A stretch of 64,000 nt of DNA from Hyphomicrobium methylovorum. GTDB taxonomy: Bacteria > Pseudomonadota > Alphaproteobacteria > Rhizobiales > Hyphomicrobiaceae. Position 1 is the first letter of the stretch, and each line of letters starts with the position of its first letter. The stretch is from NCBI RefSeq assembly GCF_013626205.1, contig NZ_QHJE01000001.1, forward strand, positions 2,894,501 to 2,958,500, in the 5' to 3' direction. The notes under the pieces are model-generated. The model made no database searches. It was not told the origin of the DNA and saw only the letters and a program-made list of their open reading frames with translations. A program made the position numbers and the translations under genes. Shown here piece by piece: positions 26,176 through 35,200 of the stretch.

Positions 26176-27756
26176 ATGACGTCCGTTAAGGACACTGCGT
26201 CGGCCGAGCCCGAACGCGACGACAACAAGATCATCATTTTCGATACGACGCTGCGCGACGGCGAACAGTGCCCGGGCGCGACGATGACGTTCGAGGAAAA
26301 GCTCCAGGTTGCGGAGCTGCTCGACGACATGGGCGTCGATATCATCGAGGCTGGGTTCCCGATTGCGTCGGAAGGCGATTTCGAGGCCGTCACAGAGATC
26401 TCGAAACTCGTCAAGGAGTCGGTCGTGTGCGGTCTCGCGCGCGCGAACTTCGGCGATATCGACCGGGCGGGTGAAGCGATCAAGCATGCTCGCCGTAGCC
26501 GCATTCATACGTTCATCGGAACGTCGCCGTTGCACCGGCAGCATCAGCTGCAGCTCAATCAGGACGAAGTTTACGAACGCGTCGTGGCGTCCGTAACGCG
26601 TGCGCGCGGGTATACCGACGACGTCGAATGGAGCGCGATGGACGCAACGCGCACCGAGCATGATTATCTCTGCCGGGTCTGCGAAGCCGCCATCAAGGCC
26701 GGGGCGACGACGATCAACATTCCCGACACCGTCGGCTATGCGTTGCCGGAAGAATACTTCGATCTGATCCAGATGCTGAAGACACGCGTTCCGGGCATGG
26801 ACAAGGTCGTGATCTCCACGCACTGCCACGATGATCTCGGTTTGGCCGTTGCCAACTCGCTCGCTGGCGTTCGCGCTGGGGCTCGGCAGATTGAATGCAC
26901 CATCAACGGTCTGGGCGAGCGCGCGGGTAACGCAGCGCTCGAAGAGATCGTGATGGCAGTGCGGACGCGGCACGATCTGTTGCCGCACTTCACCGGCATT
27001 AAGAGTGAGATGCTGTCACGCGCGTCGAAGCTCGTTTCGGCGGTGACGAATTTTCCGGTGCAGTACAACAAGGCGATCGTTGGCCGCAACGCGTTCGCGC
27101 ATGAGAGTGGCATCCATCAGGATGGCGTGCTGAAGCACACCGAGACGTATGAGATCATGACGCCGGAATCGGTCGGCGTTGGAAAGTCGTCGCTGGTGAT
27201 GGGTAAGCACTCGGGCCGCGCCGCGTTCAAGGCGAAGCTGAAAGAGCTTGGCTATGACTTCGGCGACAACGCGATGCAGGACGCGTTCAATCGCTTCAAG
27301 GCGCTCGCTGACCGCAAAAAGCACGTCTACGACGAAGATATCGAAGCGCTTGTCGACGACGGCGTCGCGCATATGAATGATCGCGTACGCGTTGCGGCGC
27401 TGACGGTGATCGCCGGTACGATGGGACCACAGACGGCGACGTTGACGCTCGATATCGAGGGCGAGTCCAAGACCGTGCAGAGCACGGGCAACGGACCTGT
27501 TGATGCAACTTTCAATGCGATCAAGCAGCTGTTGCCGCACAATGCACGTCTCGATCTCTACCAAGTGCATGCGGTGACCGAAGGGACGGATGCGCAGGCT
27601 GAAGTTTCCGTGCGCCTTGAAGAAGACGGGCGCATCGTGACAGGTCGTTCGGCCGATCCCGATACGCTTGTGGCTTCGGCGCGCGCTTATGTCGCCGCGC
27701 TGAGCAAGCTCGTCGTCAAGCGGCAGAAGACGGCTCAAGCGCAGCAAGCCGTCTGA
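26176..27756 (+). CDS. leuA: 2-isopropylmalate synthase
   Basis: A 526-residue class I enzyme that condenses 2-oxoisovalerate with acetyl-CoA, the first committed step of leucine synthesis. IIIFDTTLRDGEQCPGATMTFEEK holds the metal-binding Asp and catalytic Arg. VVISTHCHDDLGLAVANSLAG carries the metal-binding His pair, and IECTINGLGERAGNAALEE follows. The C-terminal LeuA regulatory domain for leucine feedback is present from about residue 400. It is monocistronic, with a structured leader and its own terminator. Confidence 0.96.
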   Translation: MTSVKDTASAEPERDDNKIIIFDTTLRDGEQCPGATMTFEEKLQVAELLDDMGVDIIEAGFPIASEGDFEAVTEISKLVKESVVCGLARANFGDIDRAGEAIKHARRSRIHTFIGTSPLHRQHQLQLNQDEVYERVVASVTRARGYTDDVEWSAMDATRTEHDYLCRVCEAAIKAGATTINIPDTVGYALPEEYFDLIQMLKTRVPGMDKVVISTHCHDDLGLAVANSLAGVRAGARQIECTINGLGERAGNAALEEIVMAVRTRHDLLPHFTGIKSEMLSRASKLVSAVTNFPVQYNKAIVGRNAFAHESGIHQDGVLKHTETYEIMTPESVGVGKSSLVMGKHSGRAAFKAKLKELGYDFGDNAMQDAFNRFKALADRKKHVYDEDIEALVDDGVAHMNDRVRVAALTVIAGTMGPQTATLTLDIEGESKTVQSTGNGPVDATFNAIKQLLPHNARLDLYQVHAVTEGTDAQAEVSVRLEEDGRIVTGRSADPDTLVASARAYVAALSKLVVKRQKTAQAQQAV

Positions 27757-27789
27757 TCGGCGCGTGCTTGCCGACTTCCGAAATTGATT

Positions 27790-27818
27790 ACGGCGCCGGT
27801 GCGATCCGGCGCCGTTTT
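27790..27818 (+). terminator. Rho-independent terminator of leuA
   Basis: A perfect 10-bp stem (ACGGCGCCGG with CCGGCGCCGT), loop of six bases, then a short T run, 33 bases after the leuA stop. Confidence 0.8.
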
Positions 27819-27965
27819 GCGTTTCGATCTGGGAAATCGTGTTCAATCGTTCGCGAATACGCTTACCATATCGCTAGGTGCCACGCTTTCGACAGGCCAT
27901 CGTCCTTGATTGGCGCGGTTCCACCTATAAGCTCAGAACGTTGGTTGGAGGTCGGGACACGCGTC

Positions 27966-29006
27966 ATGTTCGGTTTGGGCGTCAGAGCCGTATTGTCCGA
28001 CAACATCGCCATCGATCTCGGCACAGCTAACACCCTCGTTTTCGTCGAAGGACGCGGCGTCATTATTGACGAGCCGTCGGTCGTTGCTATCCGTTCGCGC
28101 GGCGGCGTGCGCGAGGTCATGGCGGTTGGCGACAAGGCTAAGGAGATGCTTGGCCGGACGCCGGAAAACATCGAAACGATCCGGCCGTTGCGAGATGGCG
28201 TGGTGGCGGACTTCGTGGCAACGGAAGAAATGCTGCGGCAGTTCATCGGGCGAACGAAGTCGCTCGTCGAGTTTGTGCGGCCGCGTATCCTCGTTTGCGT
28301 TCCAGCGGGCGCAACTCCGGTTGAGCGGCGTGCGGTTTATGAGACAGCGCTGTCAGCCGGTGCGCGGCGTGTTTTTCTGGTTGAAGAACCGGTCGCGGCC
28401 GCGATTGGCGCTGGGCTTCCCATCGATGAACCGAAGGGATCGATGATCGTCGACATCGGCGGTGGCACAACGGATATTGCGGTGTTGTCGCTCGGCGGTG
28501 TGGTCGAGGCGCGCTCGCTCCGTTGCGGTGGAAACGCGATGGACGCGGCGATTGTGCGCTATGTCCGCCGCGAGCATCAGCTTGTGATTGGTGACGAGAA
28601 CGCGGAGCGGATCAAAATCGAAGCGGGTTCGGCGTCTCGCATCGTTGATGGTGAGACAGCGGAAATTTTCATTCGTGGGCGCGAGCTCGGCGAGGGCAAA
28701 CCGAAGACGGTGGTGCTCGGGCCGCATCACATCGCGGAGGCGCTTGCTCAGCCTATCGAGCAGATCGCGGAATTCATCCAGCATGCGATCGAGGATCTGC
28801 CGCCGGAGATTTCGACGGACGTTTGTGAGCGGGGCATCCATTTGTCGGGTGCCGGCGCCAAGTTGGCCAAGCTCGGTGAGGAACTTGAGCGTCGCATCGG
28901 CATCACCTGTCATATGCCGCAGAAGCCTGAGCATTGCGTTATTGAGGGCTCTGCGGTTCTGTTGCGCACGCTCAAGGAGCGCGAGCATCTTTTGATCAAG
29001 CCCTGA
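27966..29006 (+). CDS. mreB: Rod shape-determining protein MreB
   Basis: A 346-residue bacterial actin. IAIDLGTANTLVFV is phosphate loop 1, MIVDIGGGTTDIAVLSLGG phosphate loop 2, and GIHLSGAGAKLAKL the adenosine-binding region. It forms filaments under the inner membrane that organise the elongation machinery. ATG 27966 gives the usual MreB N-terminus MFGLGVRAVLSDN. It is the first gene of the five-gene mre-mrdA-rodA operon. Polar-growing Rhizobiales often lack MreB, so its presence is informative about growth mode. Confidence 0.96.
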   Translation: MFGLGVRAVLSDNIAIDLGTANTLVFVEGRGVIIDEPSVVAIRSRGGVREVMAVGDKAKEMLGRTPENIETIRPLRDGVVADFVATEEMLRQFIGRTKSLVEFVRPRILVCVPAGATPVERRAVYETALSAGARRVFLVEEPVAAAIGAGLPIDEPKGSMIVDIGGGTTDIAVLSLGGVVEARSLRCGGNAMDAAIVRYVRREHQLVIGDENAERIKIEAGSASRIVDGETAEIFIRGRELGEGKPKTVVLGPHHIAEALAQPIEQIAEFIQHAIEDLPPEISTDVCERGIHLSGAGAKLAKLGEELERRIGITCHMPQKPEHCVIEGSAVLLRTLKEREHLLIKP

Positions 29007-29021
29007 TCGCGGACAACCGGC

Positions 29022-29960
29022 ATGGCGCGCCTCAGGTATGACTATCTTCTTCTTCGGCGGGGCGATCGCGCCGAGCCGCGGCGGGCTGTTCGCCCGATCG
29101 TCGCGTTGTTGATTTTCCTGTCTCTGTCCCTGCTGCTGTTGAGCCGCCTGCATCACAGTCAAATCGCGGATCTGCGCTGGCGCGTCGCTTCCTTTTTCGC
29201 ACCTCTGCTGCAAGCGGCGACTGTGCCGACCGCGCCCATTCGCGAATTCGCCGGGGCGATTTCCTCGCAGATTGATATGACCGCCGAACTCGAACGCCTT
29301 CGGACTGAAAATCAGAAGCTAAGTGGTTGGGATTGGCGAGCTCAGCAACTCGAAGCCAAGCTTGCCGATCTCGAAGCTCAGATGAAGGTTGTTCCGCAGC
29401 AAGGGTTCGAGTTCGTGACGAGCCGTGTGATCGCCGATTCGAGCGGCGCGTTCGCGCGCAGCGTGATGATCGATTCCGGTGAGAAGCAGCGCGTGAAGCC
29501 GGGCTACCCAGTGGTGAATGCCGACGGGCTGGTTGGGCGGGTGGTGGATGTTGGCCCGAACTCCGCACGTGTATTGATTGCGAGCGATCTCAACAGCCGT
29601 ATCCCCGTCAGCGTTGGCGCATCTGGTGTGCGCGCTATTCTTGCGGGTGACAACGAGCCCGAGCCGCGTTTGCTGTATCTGCCGGAAGGCGCCGAGGTTC
29701 GCGTTGGTGACGCGGTTGGGACATCGGGCATCGGCGGGCTGTTTCCCGCCGGACTAAGGATTGGTGTCGTCAGTGATATCGCGGGCACGCCGCGCGTTGC
29801 GCTGAGGGCGCATCTCGATCGTCTCGCGTATGTCAGCGTGCTTTTGTTTGACGACCCTGCGCGTGCGCTCGCGGAGGATTTGCGTGGCGAAGTGAAAGCC
29901 GAACAGGAGCGTCGCCCGAAGCCTTCTGCGAACAACGCCGCGACGGAGAAAGTGCGATGA
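29022..29960 (+). CDS. mreC: Rod shape-determining protein MreC
   Basis: A 312-residue periplasmic scaffold with one N-terminal membrane helix (VALLIFLSLSLLLLSRL), a coiled coil (LERLRTENQKLSGW, LEAKLADLEAQMKV), and the double beta-barrel domain (VIADSSGAFARSVMIDSGEKQ, then GYPVVNADGLVGRVVDVGPNSARV). It links MreB to PBP2 and RodA and can activate PBP2. It follows mreB by 15 bases and overlaps mreD by an ATGA junction. Confidence 0.95.
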   Translation: MARLRYDYLLLRRGDRAEPRRAVRPIVALLIFLSLSLLLLSRLHHSQIADLRWRVASFFAPLLQAATVPTAPIREFAGAISSQIDMTAELERLRTENQKLSGWDWRAQQLEAKLADLEAQMKVVPQQGFEFVTSRVIADSSGAFARSVMIDSGEKQRVKPGYPVVNADGLVGRVVDVGPNSARVLIASDLNSRIPVSVGASGVRAILAGDNEPEPRLLYLPEGAEVRVGDAVGTSGIGGLFPAGLRIGVVSDIAGTPRVALRAHLDRLAYVSVLLFDDPARALAEDLRGEVKAEQERRPKPSANNAATEKVR

Positions 29961-30472
29961 CGTGGCGGCGGCTCGTGGCGCCGATCGGCTCGGTGGCGGT
30001 CTTGACGCTGATTGCGGCTTTGCCGCTTGGAATCCCGGCGGGCGATCGATTTTTCCTCCCGCTGCTACCTGCCGTTGCCATTCACTACTGGACGCTGAGG
30101 CATGATGCCTGGCTTCCGGAATGGGTTGTTTTTCTTGCCGGGCTGACGCTCGACGTTTTGACCAACGGTCCGCTCGGCTATTGGGCGTTGATCTATCTGC
30201 TGGTGCATCTGGCTGCGACGGTAAGCACGCGCTATGCGCTGGGCGGGACATTCAGCCGGCTCATTCTTCTCGGGCTTGCTATTCTGTCCGTCACTGTCGT
30301 CGCGTGGGCCGTGGCGTCGCTGTATTTCTTTGAGTTTCTCGATTGGCGGCCGTACGCGACCGGAGCGCTGCTCGCCAGTATTGCGTCGCTTTTTGTGCTG
30401 TTACCGATCTTGAGATTTCTCGACAACGCTGCCGCGCGCGATCGCAACGTGCGTCTCGAGCGCGGGAGCTAG
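29957..30472 (+). CDS. mreD: Rod shape-determining protein MreD
   Basis: A 171-residue inner-membrane protein with about five helices. The segment WVVFLAGLTLDVLTNGPLGYWALIYLLVH is typical of MreD, as are the small size and the position between mreC and mrdA. The ATG overlaps the mreC stop by four bases (ATGA), so the two are translationally coupled. It is a membrane partner of MreC; its precise job is not settled. Confidence 0.92.
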   Translation: MTWRRLVAPIGSVAVLTLIAALPLGIPAGDRFFLPLLPAVAIHYWTLRHDAWLPEWVVFLAGLTLDVLTNGPLGYWALIYLLVHLAATVSTRYALGGTFSRLILLGLAILSVTVVAWAVASLYFFEFLDWRPYATGALLASIASLFVLLPILRFLDNAAARDRNVRLERGS

Positions 30473-30475
30473 CGC

Positions 30476-32344
30476 ATGATGACGCGCGGCGAGACGCGAA
30501 GCTCAGATCAAACGCGATTTACGCGCCGTAGTCTTTTGTTTGGTGGCGTGCAGGCTGCGGGATTTGCGCTGATCGGATGGCGGCTCTTCCAGTTACAGGT
30601 GATCGAGCGCGACCGGTATGGGCCGCTTGCGGACGAAAACCGCATCAACGTGCTGATCCTGCCCCCGCGCCGGGGACGCCTGTTGGATCGGTTCGGCCGC
30701 CCCATTGCCGATAACGAAGATCTTTTCCGCGCGACGGTTACACCGGCGTTGGTCAAGAATTTGCCTGCCGTTCTCGCGCGTCTGAAAGAGATCCTGCCGC
30801 TGACGGATGAAGGCATCGCGACCATCATTGCGCGTTCGAAGAAGCGTGCGCGGAACGTGCCGACAGTCGTCGCATCGGATCTCAGCTTTGAGCAGATCGC
30901 GCGTCTCAATCTCTTTGCGCCGAGCCTGCCGGGTGTTGGCACGGAAACATCGTGGCGCCGACGCTATCATGGCGCGGATGCGATTTCGCACGTCGCCGGA
31001 TTTGTCGGCAGTGTCGAGAAGTTCGATCCGAATGACGATGCAATCCTGCGGCTGCCGGATATGCGCATTGGCAAGAAGGGCGCGGAGGCGGGGTTCGAGT
31101 CTGAGCTGCGAGGGGCGGGCGGAACGGCGAAAATCGAAGTCGATGCGCGTGGGCATATCATGCGCCACCTCGAAACGTCCGAACCGAAGAACGGGCGCGA
31201 CGTGCGTTTGTCGATCGATCTCGATTTGCAGCAAGCGATTGCGGCGCGTATGGCGCAGGACGGGAAATCGGCCGCAGTCGTTATCGATGTCGGAACGGGC
31301 GAGATCGCTGCGTCCGTCTCAGTGCCGGGGTTTGATCCGGGGCGGATTGCGAATGGCATTCGCGCGTCCGAGTGGCGCGAGATCCGCGACGGCGAGGGGA
31401 ACCCGCTGCTCAACCGCGTCGTGTCGGCTCTCTATTCGCCTGGCGGGACATTCGAACCTGTTACGGCGCTGGCCGCACTTCAGGCTGGCGTCGTTACGCC
31501 GACGGAGCGTTTCAAATGTACAGGTCACGCCGATTATGATGGACGGCGATACGTGTGTTCGCGCGCCTCAGGGCACGGGGCGTTGACTGTTTCCGAAGCG
31601 CTGCGATCGTCGTGCGATCTATTCTTTCTCGAAATGGCCCGGCGTGCGGGTGTCGATGCGCTTGCCGCCGCAGCGCGCAAACTTGGCCTCGGTGCCGTTT
31701 ACGAGTTCGGTTTGACAGACGAAAAGGCTGGGCGAATTCTCGCCAAGAACACGATGCCTATTCAACCCGGCGAGCAGGGCGCGCGTGAAACGGCGCTGCT
31801 GCTCGGCATGGGGCGCGGCTCTGTTTTGGCCACGCCTCTGCAACTTGCGTTGATGACCGCACGGATTGCGAGCGGAAATAATGTTTTTCCTTCGATCCGA
31901 TCCGAGTCAGAGCCTCGAAGCGGCAGTCGTGCTCCGTTCCCGTTCTCGGTTGAGCATCTCTCGATCGTTCGGGCTGGAATGATTGCGGCGGGCACTGCTG
32001 CTGGTGGTACAGCGCTCGGCGTTCAGCTCGGGAAAGGCCGGCCGCTCGTTGCTGCAAAGACCGGTGAGACGGCGACCGAAACAGCGGAGTCTGGCGCGAG
32101 TTCAGTGGGTGCTGAAGCACGGCGAACCGACGCGCCATTCGTTGCGTTCGTTCCCGCGGAGTCGCCACGGTATGCCATCGCTACGGTCGTTGAACGCGTT
32201 GGCGGCGCGCAAGAAAGCGCAATGTTGTTGGCTCGCGATGTTCTGAATCTGCTTCTTGACCGCAACGCGCGTATCCAGACGAACACCGATCCGTTGCAAC
32301 GGAACGATGCGAAAGATCGCGGCAACTCGGGAACGGCAGGCTAG
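30476..32344 (+). CDS. mrdA: PBP2-like elongasome protein, predicted inactive transpeptidase
   Basis: A 622-residue class B penicillin-binding protein of the PBP2 type. An N-terminal membrane helix is followed by the pedestal domain (LPPRRGRLLDRFGRPIADNE, HVAGFVGSVEKFDPND) and the transpeptidase domain. The active-site SxxK tetrad, normally PGSTFKP, reads PGGTFEP here: Gly324 in place of Ser and Glu327 in place of Lys. The second motif SCD (residues 379-381) and KTG (528-530) remain. Without Ser and Lys it should not acylate, so it is likely a structural activator of RodA. The frame is intact and the gene lies in its normal operon, so decay by drift alone seems unlikely. Confidence 0.9.
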   Translation: MMTRGETRSSDQTRFTRRSLLFGGVQAAGFALIGWRLFQLQVIERDRYGPLADENRINVLILPPRRGRLLDRFGRPIADNEDLFRATVTPALVKNLPAVLARLKEILPLTDEGIATIIARSKKRARNVPTVVASDLSFEQIARLNLFAPSLPGVGTETSWRRRYHGADAISHVAGFVGSVEKFDPNDDAILRLPDMRIGKKGAEAGFESELRGAGGTAKIEVDARGHIMRHLETSEPKNGRDVRLSIDLDLQQAIAARMAQDGKSAAVVIDVGTGEIAASVSVPGFDPGRIANGIRASEWREIRDGEGNPLLNRVVSALYSPGGTFEPVTALAALQAGVVTPTERFKCTGHADYDGRRYVCSRASGHGALTVSEALRSSCDLFFLEMARRAGVDALAAAARKLGLGAVYEFGLTDEKAGRILAKNTMPIQPGEQGARETALLLGMGRGSVLATPLQLALMTARIASGNNVFPSIRSESEPRSGSRAPFPFSVEHLSIVRAGMIAAGTAAGGTALGVQLGKGRPLVAAKTGETATETAESGASSVGAEARRTDAPFVAFVPAESPRYAIATVVERVGGAQESAMLLARDVLNLLLDRNARIQTNTDPLQRNDAKDRGNSGTAG

Positions 32345-33493
32345 ATGGCGCTTTACACAGCATGGTCGAACCGGCGTCCGCTGACGGTCAGCGAAAAACT
32401 CTGGCGCGTGCACTGGCCACTGCTCGCAATCGTTTCTTTGATCGCGGCCGTTGGCGTGGTTACGCTTTACTCGGTCGCGGGTGGTTCGTTTCAACCGTGG
32501 TCAGAGCGTCATGCGCTGCGATTTCTGATCGCGTTTGGAATCGTCGTCGGAATGGCGCTGATCCGGCTCGACGTTTGGGTGAAGCTTGCTTATCCCGCGT
32601 ATGCCATCGCACTCGTCACGCTCGTGCTCGTTCCGCTCATCGGGGTCGAGGCGATGGGCGCGCGGCGTTGGATCGGAGCGGGTTCGATTTCATTTCAGCC
32701 GTCGGAGTTCATGAAGCTCGCGCTGGTGGCAGCGTTGGCGCGCTATTATCTCTGGCTGCCGCGCGAAGATGTGGGGAAGTTGCGCTACGTTCTCGTGCCG
32801 CTCGTAATGGTCGCGGTGCCGGTCGTGCTAACACTCAAGCAGCCAGACCTCGGTTCGGCGATGGTGTTTCTCGCGCTCGGTCTGGCGCTGACGTTCCTTG
32901 CGGGCGTTCCAATGCGCTACTTCGTTGGCGGCGCGCTGACCGCGTTGGCGGCCCTGCCTCTCATCTGGTCTGGCCTGCACGATTATCAGCGTCGTCGCGT
33001 CGAGGTGTTTCTGGATCCGAACGCTGATCCTCTTGGCGCCGGTTATCACATCATGCAATCCAAGATCGCACTTGGTGCTGGCGGGATCACCGGAAAGGGC
33101 TTCGTGCAGGGTACGCAAAGCCAGCTCGATTTCCTTCCCGAGAAGCACACCGATTTCATCGCAGGGATCATCGGCGAGGAATGGGGGTTTGCCGGATTGA
33201 TGCTTCTTCTCATTCTTTACGTGGCATTGATTGCGACGATGATGCGGATGGCGGGAAGGTGCGAAAACCCGTTCGCCCGGCTCGCGATTGCCGGTTCGGC
33301 GATGACGTTCTTCATTTACGTTTTCATCAATCTTGCGATGGTGACCGGGCTTGTTCCGGTCGTCGGCATCCCATTGCCGCTCGTTTCCTATGGCGGGACG
33401 TCCATGATGACGCTGATGGTCGGCCTTGGGCTCGCGATGTCGGCCTACGTGCACGGGCGCGACCGGCCAGCGGCGAGTTTTGGCGCATTTTGA
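32345..33493 (+). CDS. rodA: SEDS peptidoglycan polymerase RodA
   Basis: A 382-residue SEDS protein with about ten membrane helices. GARRWIGAGSISFQPSEFMKLALV and FLPEKHTDFIAGIIGEEWGF are diagnostic; the latter holds the essential periplasmic Asp (Asp270), so polymerase activity should be intact. VPVVGIPLPLVSYGGTSMM near the C-terminus is typical. RodA polymerises glycan strands in lateral growth with PBP2. The ATG directly follows the mrdA stop codon with no spacer, so the two are coupled. It ends the operon. Confidence 0.95.
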   Translation: MALYTAWSNRRPLTVSEKLWRVHWPLLAIVSLIAAVGVVTLYSVAGGSFQPWSERHALRFLIAFGIVVGMALIRLDVWVKLAYPAYAIALVTLVLVPLIGVEAMGARRWIGAGSISFQPSEFMKLALVAALARYYLWLPREDVGKLRYVLVPLVMVAVPVVLTLKQPDLGSAMVFLALGLALTFLAGVPMRYFVGGALTALAALPLIWSGLHDYQRRRVEVFLDPNADPLGAGYHIMQSKIALGAGGITGKGFVQGTQSQLDFLPEKHTDFIAGIIGEEWGFAGLMLLLILYVALIATMMRMAGRCENPFARLAIAGSAMTFFIYVFINLAMVTGLVPVVGIPLPLVSYGGTSMMTLMVGLGLAMSAYVHGRDRPAASFGAF

Positions 33494-33655
33494 GGCCTGT
33501 TAAGCGACACGTTGTGTTTGACGTCGCATTCCGAAAAGCAGGGGTGGACAAGCGCCCCCGGCCGATGCTATTCGCTGCGGGACGGGGCCCATCGGGCCCC
33601 ATCGCCGTCCTTGGGCCCCAGTGGCCATCATCTATTCGACAAGGCGGCAATCGGC

Positions 33656-33731
<76 letters not shown>

Positions 33732-33816
33732 AACAAATCAATGACTTATACAAATCCGGCGATCGTAGAATCTTGAACGGGTGCGAACCCGGTGCGATCC
33801 GGTTTCGGCTGAGACA

Positions 33817-33865
33817 TTAGATTTTCAATCTGAAAAGACGGGTTCGACTCCCATAGGGAGCGCCA
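33817..33865 (+). pseudogene. 3' half of a tRNA (Glu-type anticodon TTC)
   Basis: The spacing of a tRNA 3' half is kept exactly: a 17-base anticodon arm (stem TTAGA/TCTGA, loop TTTTCAA, anticodon TTC), a 4-base variable loop, a T arm with TTCGACT and one mismatched pair, a 7-base acceptor strand AGGGAGC, discriminator G and CCA. The matching 5' acceptor strand GCTCCCT and the D arm are not present upstream. It is therefore a fragment, most likely an attachment remnant of another element, not a working tRNA. Confidence 0.6.
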
Positions 33866-33911
33866 GGACTCTCAACAACTTAAGCCCTAATTTTTTCTGC
33901 CGCAACGCGGC

Positions 33912-34565
33912 GTGCAACAGAATTGCAACCGCCAGGTCGCCGCAGTAAAGGCCCTGCTCGGGTTCGCGCATCAGGTCGGATACACCCGCTTCAACGTCGG
34001 ACCGCTTCTCAAGCTCAAGAAGGCACCTAGGAAGCTCGCACAGCGGATTATGCCGGAAGTCGAAATTCATCTTCTCATCCGCGCCACGGCTGGCTCTCGC
34101 CATCCACAGCGCGATAGGGCCCTGTTCGAGACGGGATACTACGGCGGACTGCGCGTTTCGGAACTTGCGAGCCTAACTTGGGATGAGATCATTCCACGCG
34201 AGAACGGGGAGGCGCAGCTCGCGCTCATCGGCAAAGGCGATAAGCCGCGCCATGTTCTCTTGCCCGCCGACATTGCCGCGCGATTGACGGCGCTCCGATG
34301 TGGCGCTTCGCCCAAGGCGAGCGTCTTCGGGATCAAGGAGCGCGAGATCAATTATCTAATCAAGCGGACGGCAAAGCGCGCTGGGGTGAACGAAGCAGCG
34401 TCCGCCCACTGGTTTCGCCATGCGCATGCAAGTCATGCGATCGACAATGGTGCGCCGATCACGCTCGTTTCGCAGACGCTCGGGCACGCGGACCTCAAGA
34501 CCACGAGCGTTTATACGCACGCGCGGCCGAACGAGAGTTCGAGCCGATTTTTGAAGAAAAGATGA
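33912..34565 (+). CDS. Tyrosine recombinase (island integrase), N-terminally short
   Basis: A 217-residue XerC/phage-type integrase. The catalytic set is present: Arg in GGLRVSELASLTW, Lys in IGKGDKPRHVLL, HWFRHAHASH for the His-x-x-Arg pair, the later His in LGHADLKTTSVYTH and the Tyr nucleophile in VYTH. Only a partial core-binding domain precedes it (VKALLGFAHQVGYT); family members are usually about 300 residues, so the N-terminus seems lost. The start is a GTG without a clear ribosome site. It could still be active if the start is misplaced, but no upstream frame restores the missing part. Confidence 0.85.
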   Translation: MQQNCNRQVAAVKALLGFAHQVGYTRFNVGPLLKLKKAPRKLAQRIMPEVEIHLLIRATAGSRHPQRDRALFETGYYGGLRVSELASLTWDEIIPRENGEAQLALIGKGDKPRHVLLPADIAARLTALRCGASPKASVFGIKEREINYLIKRTAKRAGVNEAASAHWFRHAHASHAIDNGAPITLVSQTLGHADLKTTSVYTHARPNESSSRFLKKR

Positions 34566-34566
34566 G

Positions 34567-34953
34567 ATGGCGCTACGCATGACACCTTACCAGCTTATCA
34601 AAAAAATTGAAAAGCTTCCTGTGCGAGCGCCGCACACCGAAGCGCTGCAAAAGCTTCATTTGAAGAAGCCAACTTGGTATGCCAGTCAAAAAGAGCATTG
34701 GATCGGCTGGCTCAGCGAATACCATGGCCCCGGTGCATATGGCCGTAAAGGTAGAGCTTATGATGCGGCCTTTGCTTACAACCATTGCTGCTGCCCCCCA
34801 ATGGCTTTGTGGCTGGGCGAAGCGGCTGGCGTCGACAAGCGTCTGGTGGCAACAGCAGCGCGGTTAGCAAAACGAAATTCGGGTACGTTCTCCTCGATGT
34901 GCGCAACTATCCGCAGTATCATTCCTTGGGAAGCAATTGAGCACATGCTCTGA
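34567..34953 (+). CDS. Hypothetical protein of the island
   Basis: A 128-residue soluble protein starting one base after the integrase stop codon. It is basic at the N-terminus (LIKKIEKLPVRAPHTEALQKL), with YDAAFAYNHCCCPPMALWLGEAAGVD in the middle and IIPWEAIEHML at the end. It has a run of three Cys but no known metal motif. I do not recognise the family. It may be co-transcribed with the integrase. Confidence 0.55.
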   Translation: MALRMTPYQLIKKIEKLPVRAPHTEALQKLHLKKPTWYASQKEHWIGWLSEYHGPGAYGRKGRAYDAAFAYNHCCCPPMALWLGEAAGVDKRLVATAARLAKRNSGTFSSMCATIRSIIPWEAIEHML

Positions 34954-35200
34954 AGGCGTCGGTCGATATTTTCGAAGAGAATGAACGCGGTGAGTCCGCT
35001 TTGGGCCAATGCGGCCATCGAATCTTGGCCCGTCCGTCAGGACGACCGCGCAATCCCAGAAGCCGACCTTGGCAGTCGTTTCTTGCCCGCCTCGCTGCTG
35101 TTCTGCCTCATGTCTGCTAACTTCGATCCTGCGACCAACTGGAAGAATAGACACATTCCACGAGGTATTCGTAGGGTCTGCCGTTCCACATGCTCGAACA

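Noticed and set aside
34954-35200. Short frames between the island hypothetical gene and the helicase
   Set aside because: Overlapping frames in both strands, no ribosome site, no family features.
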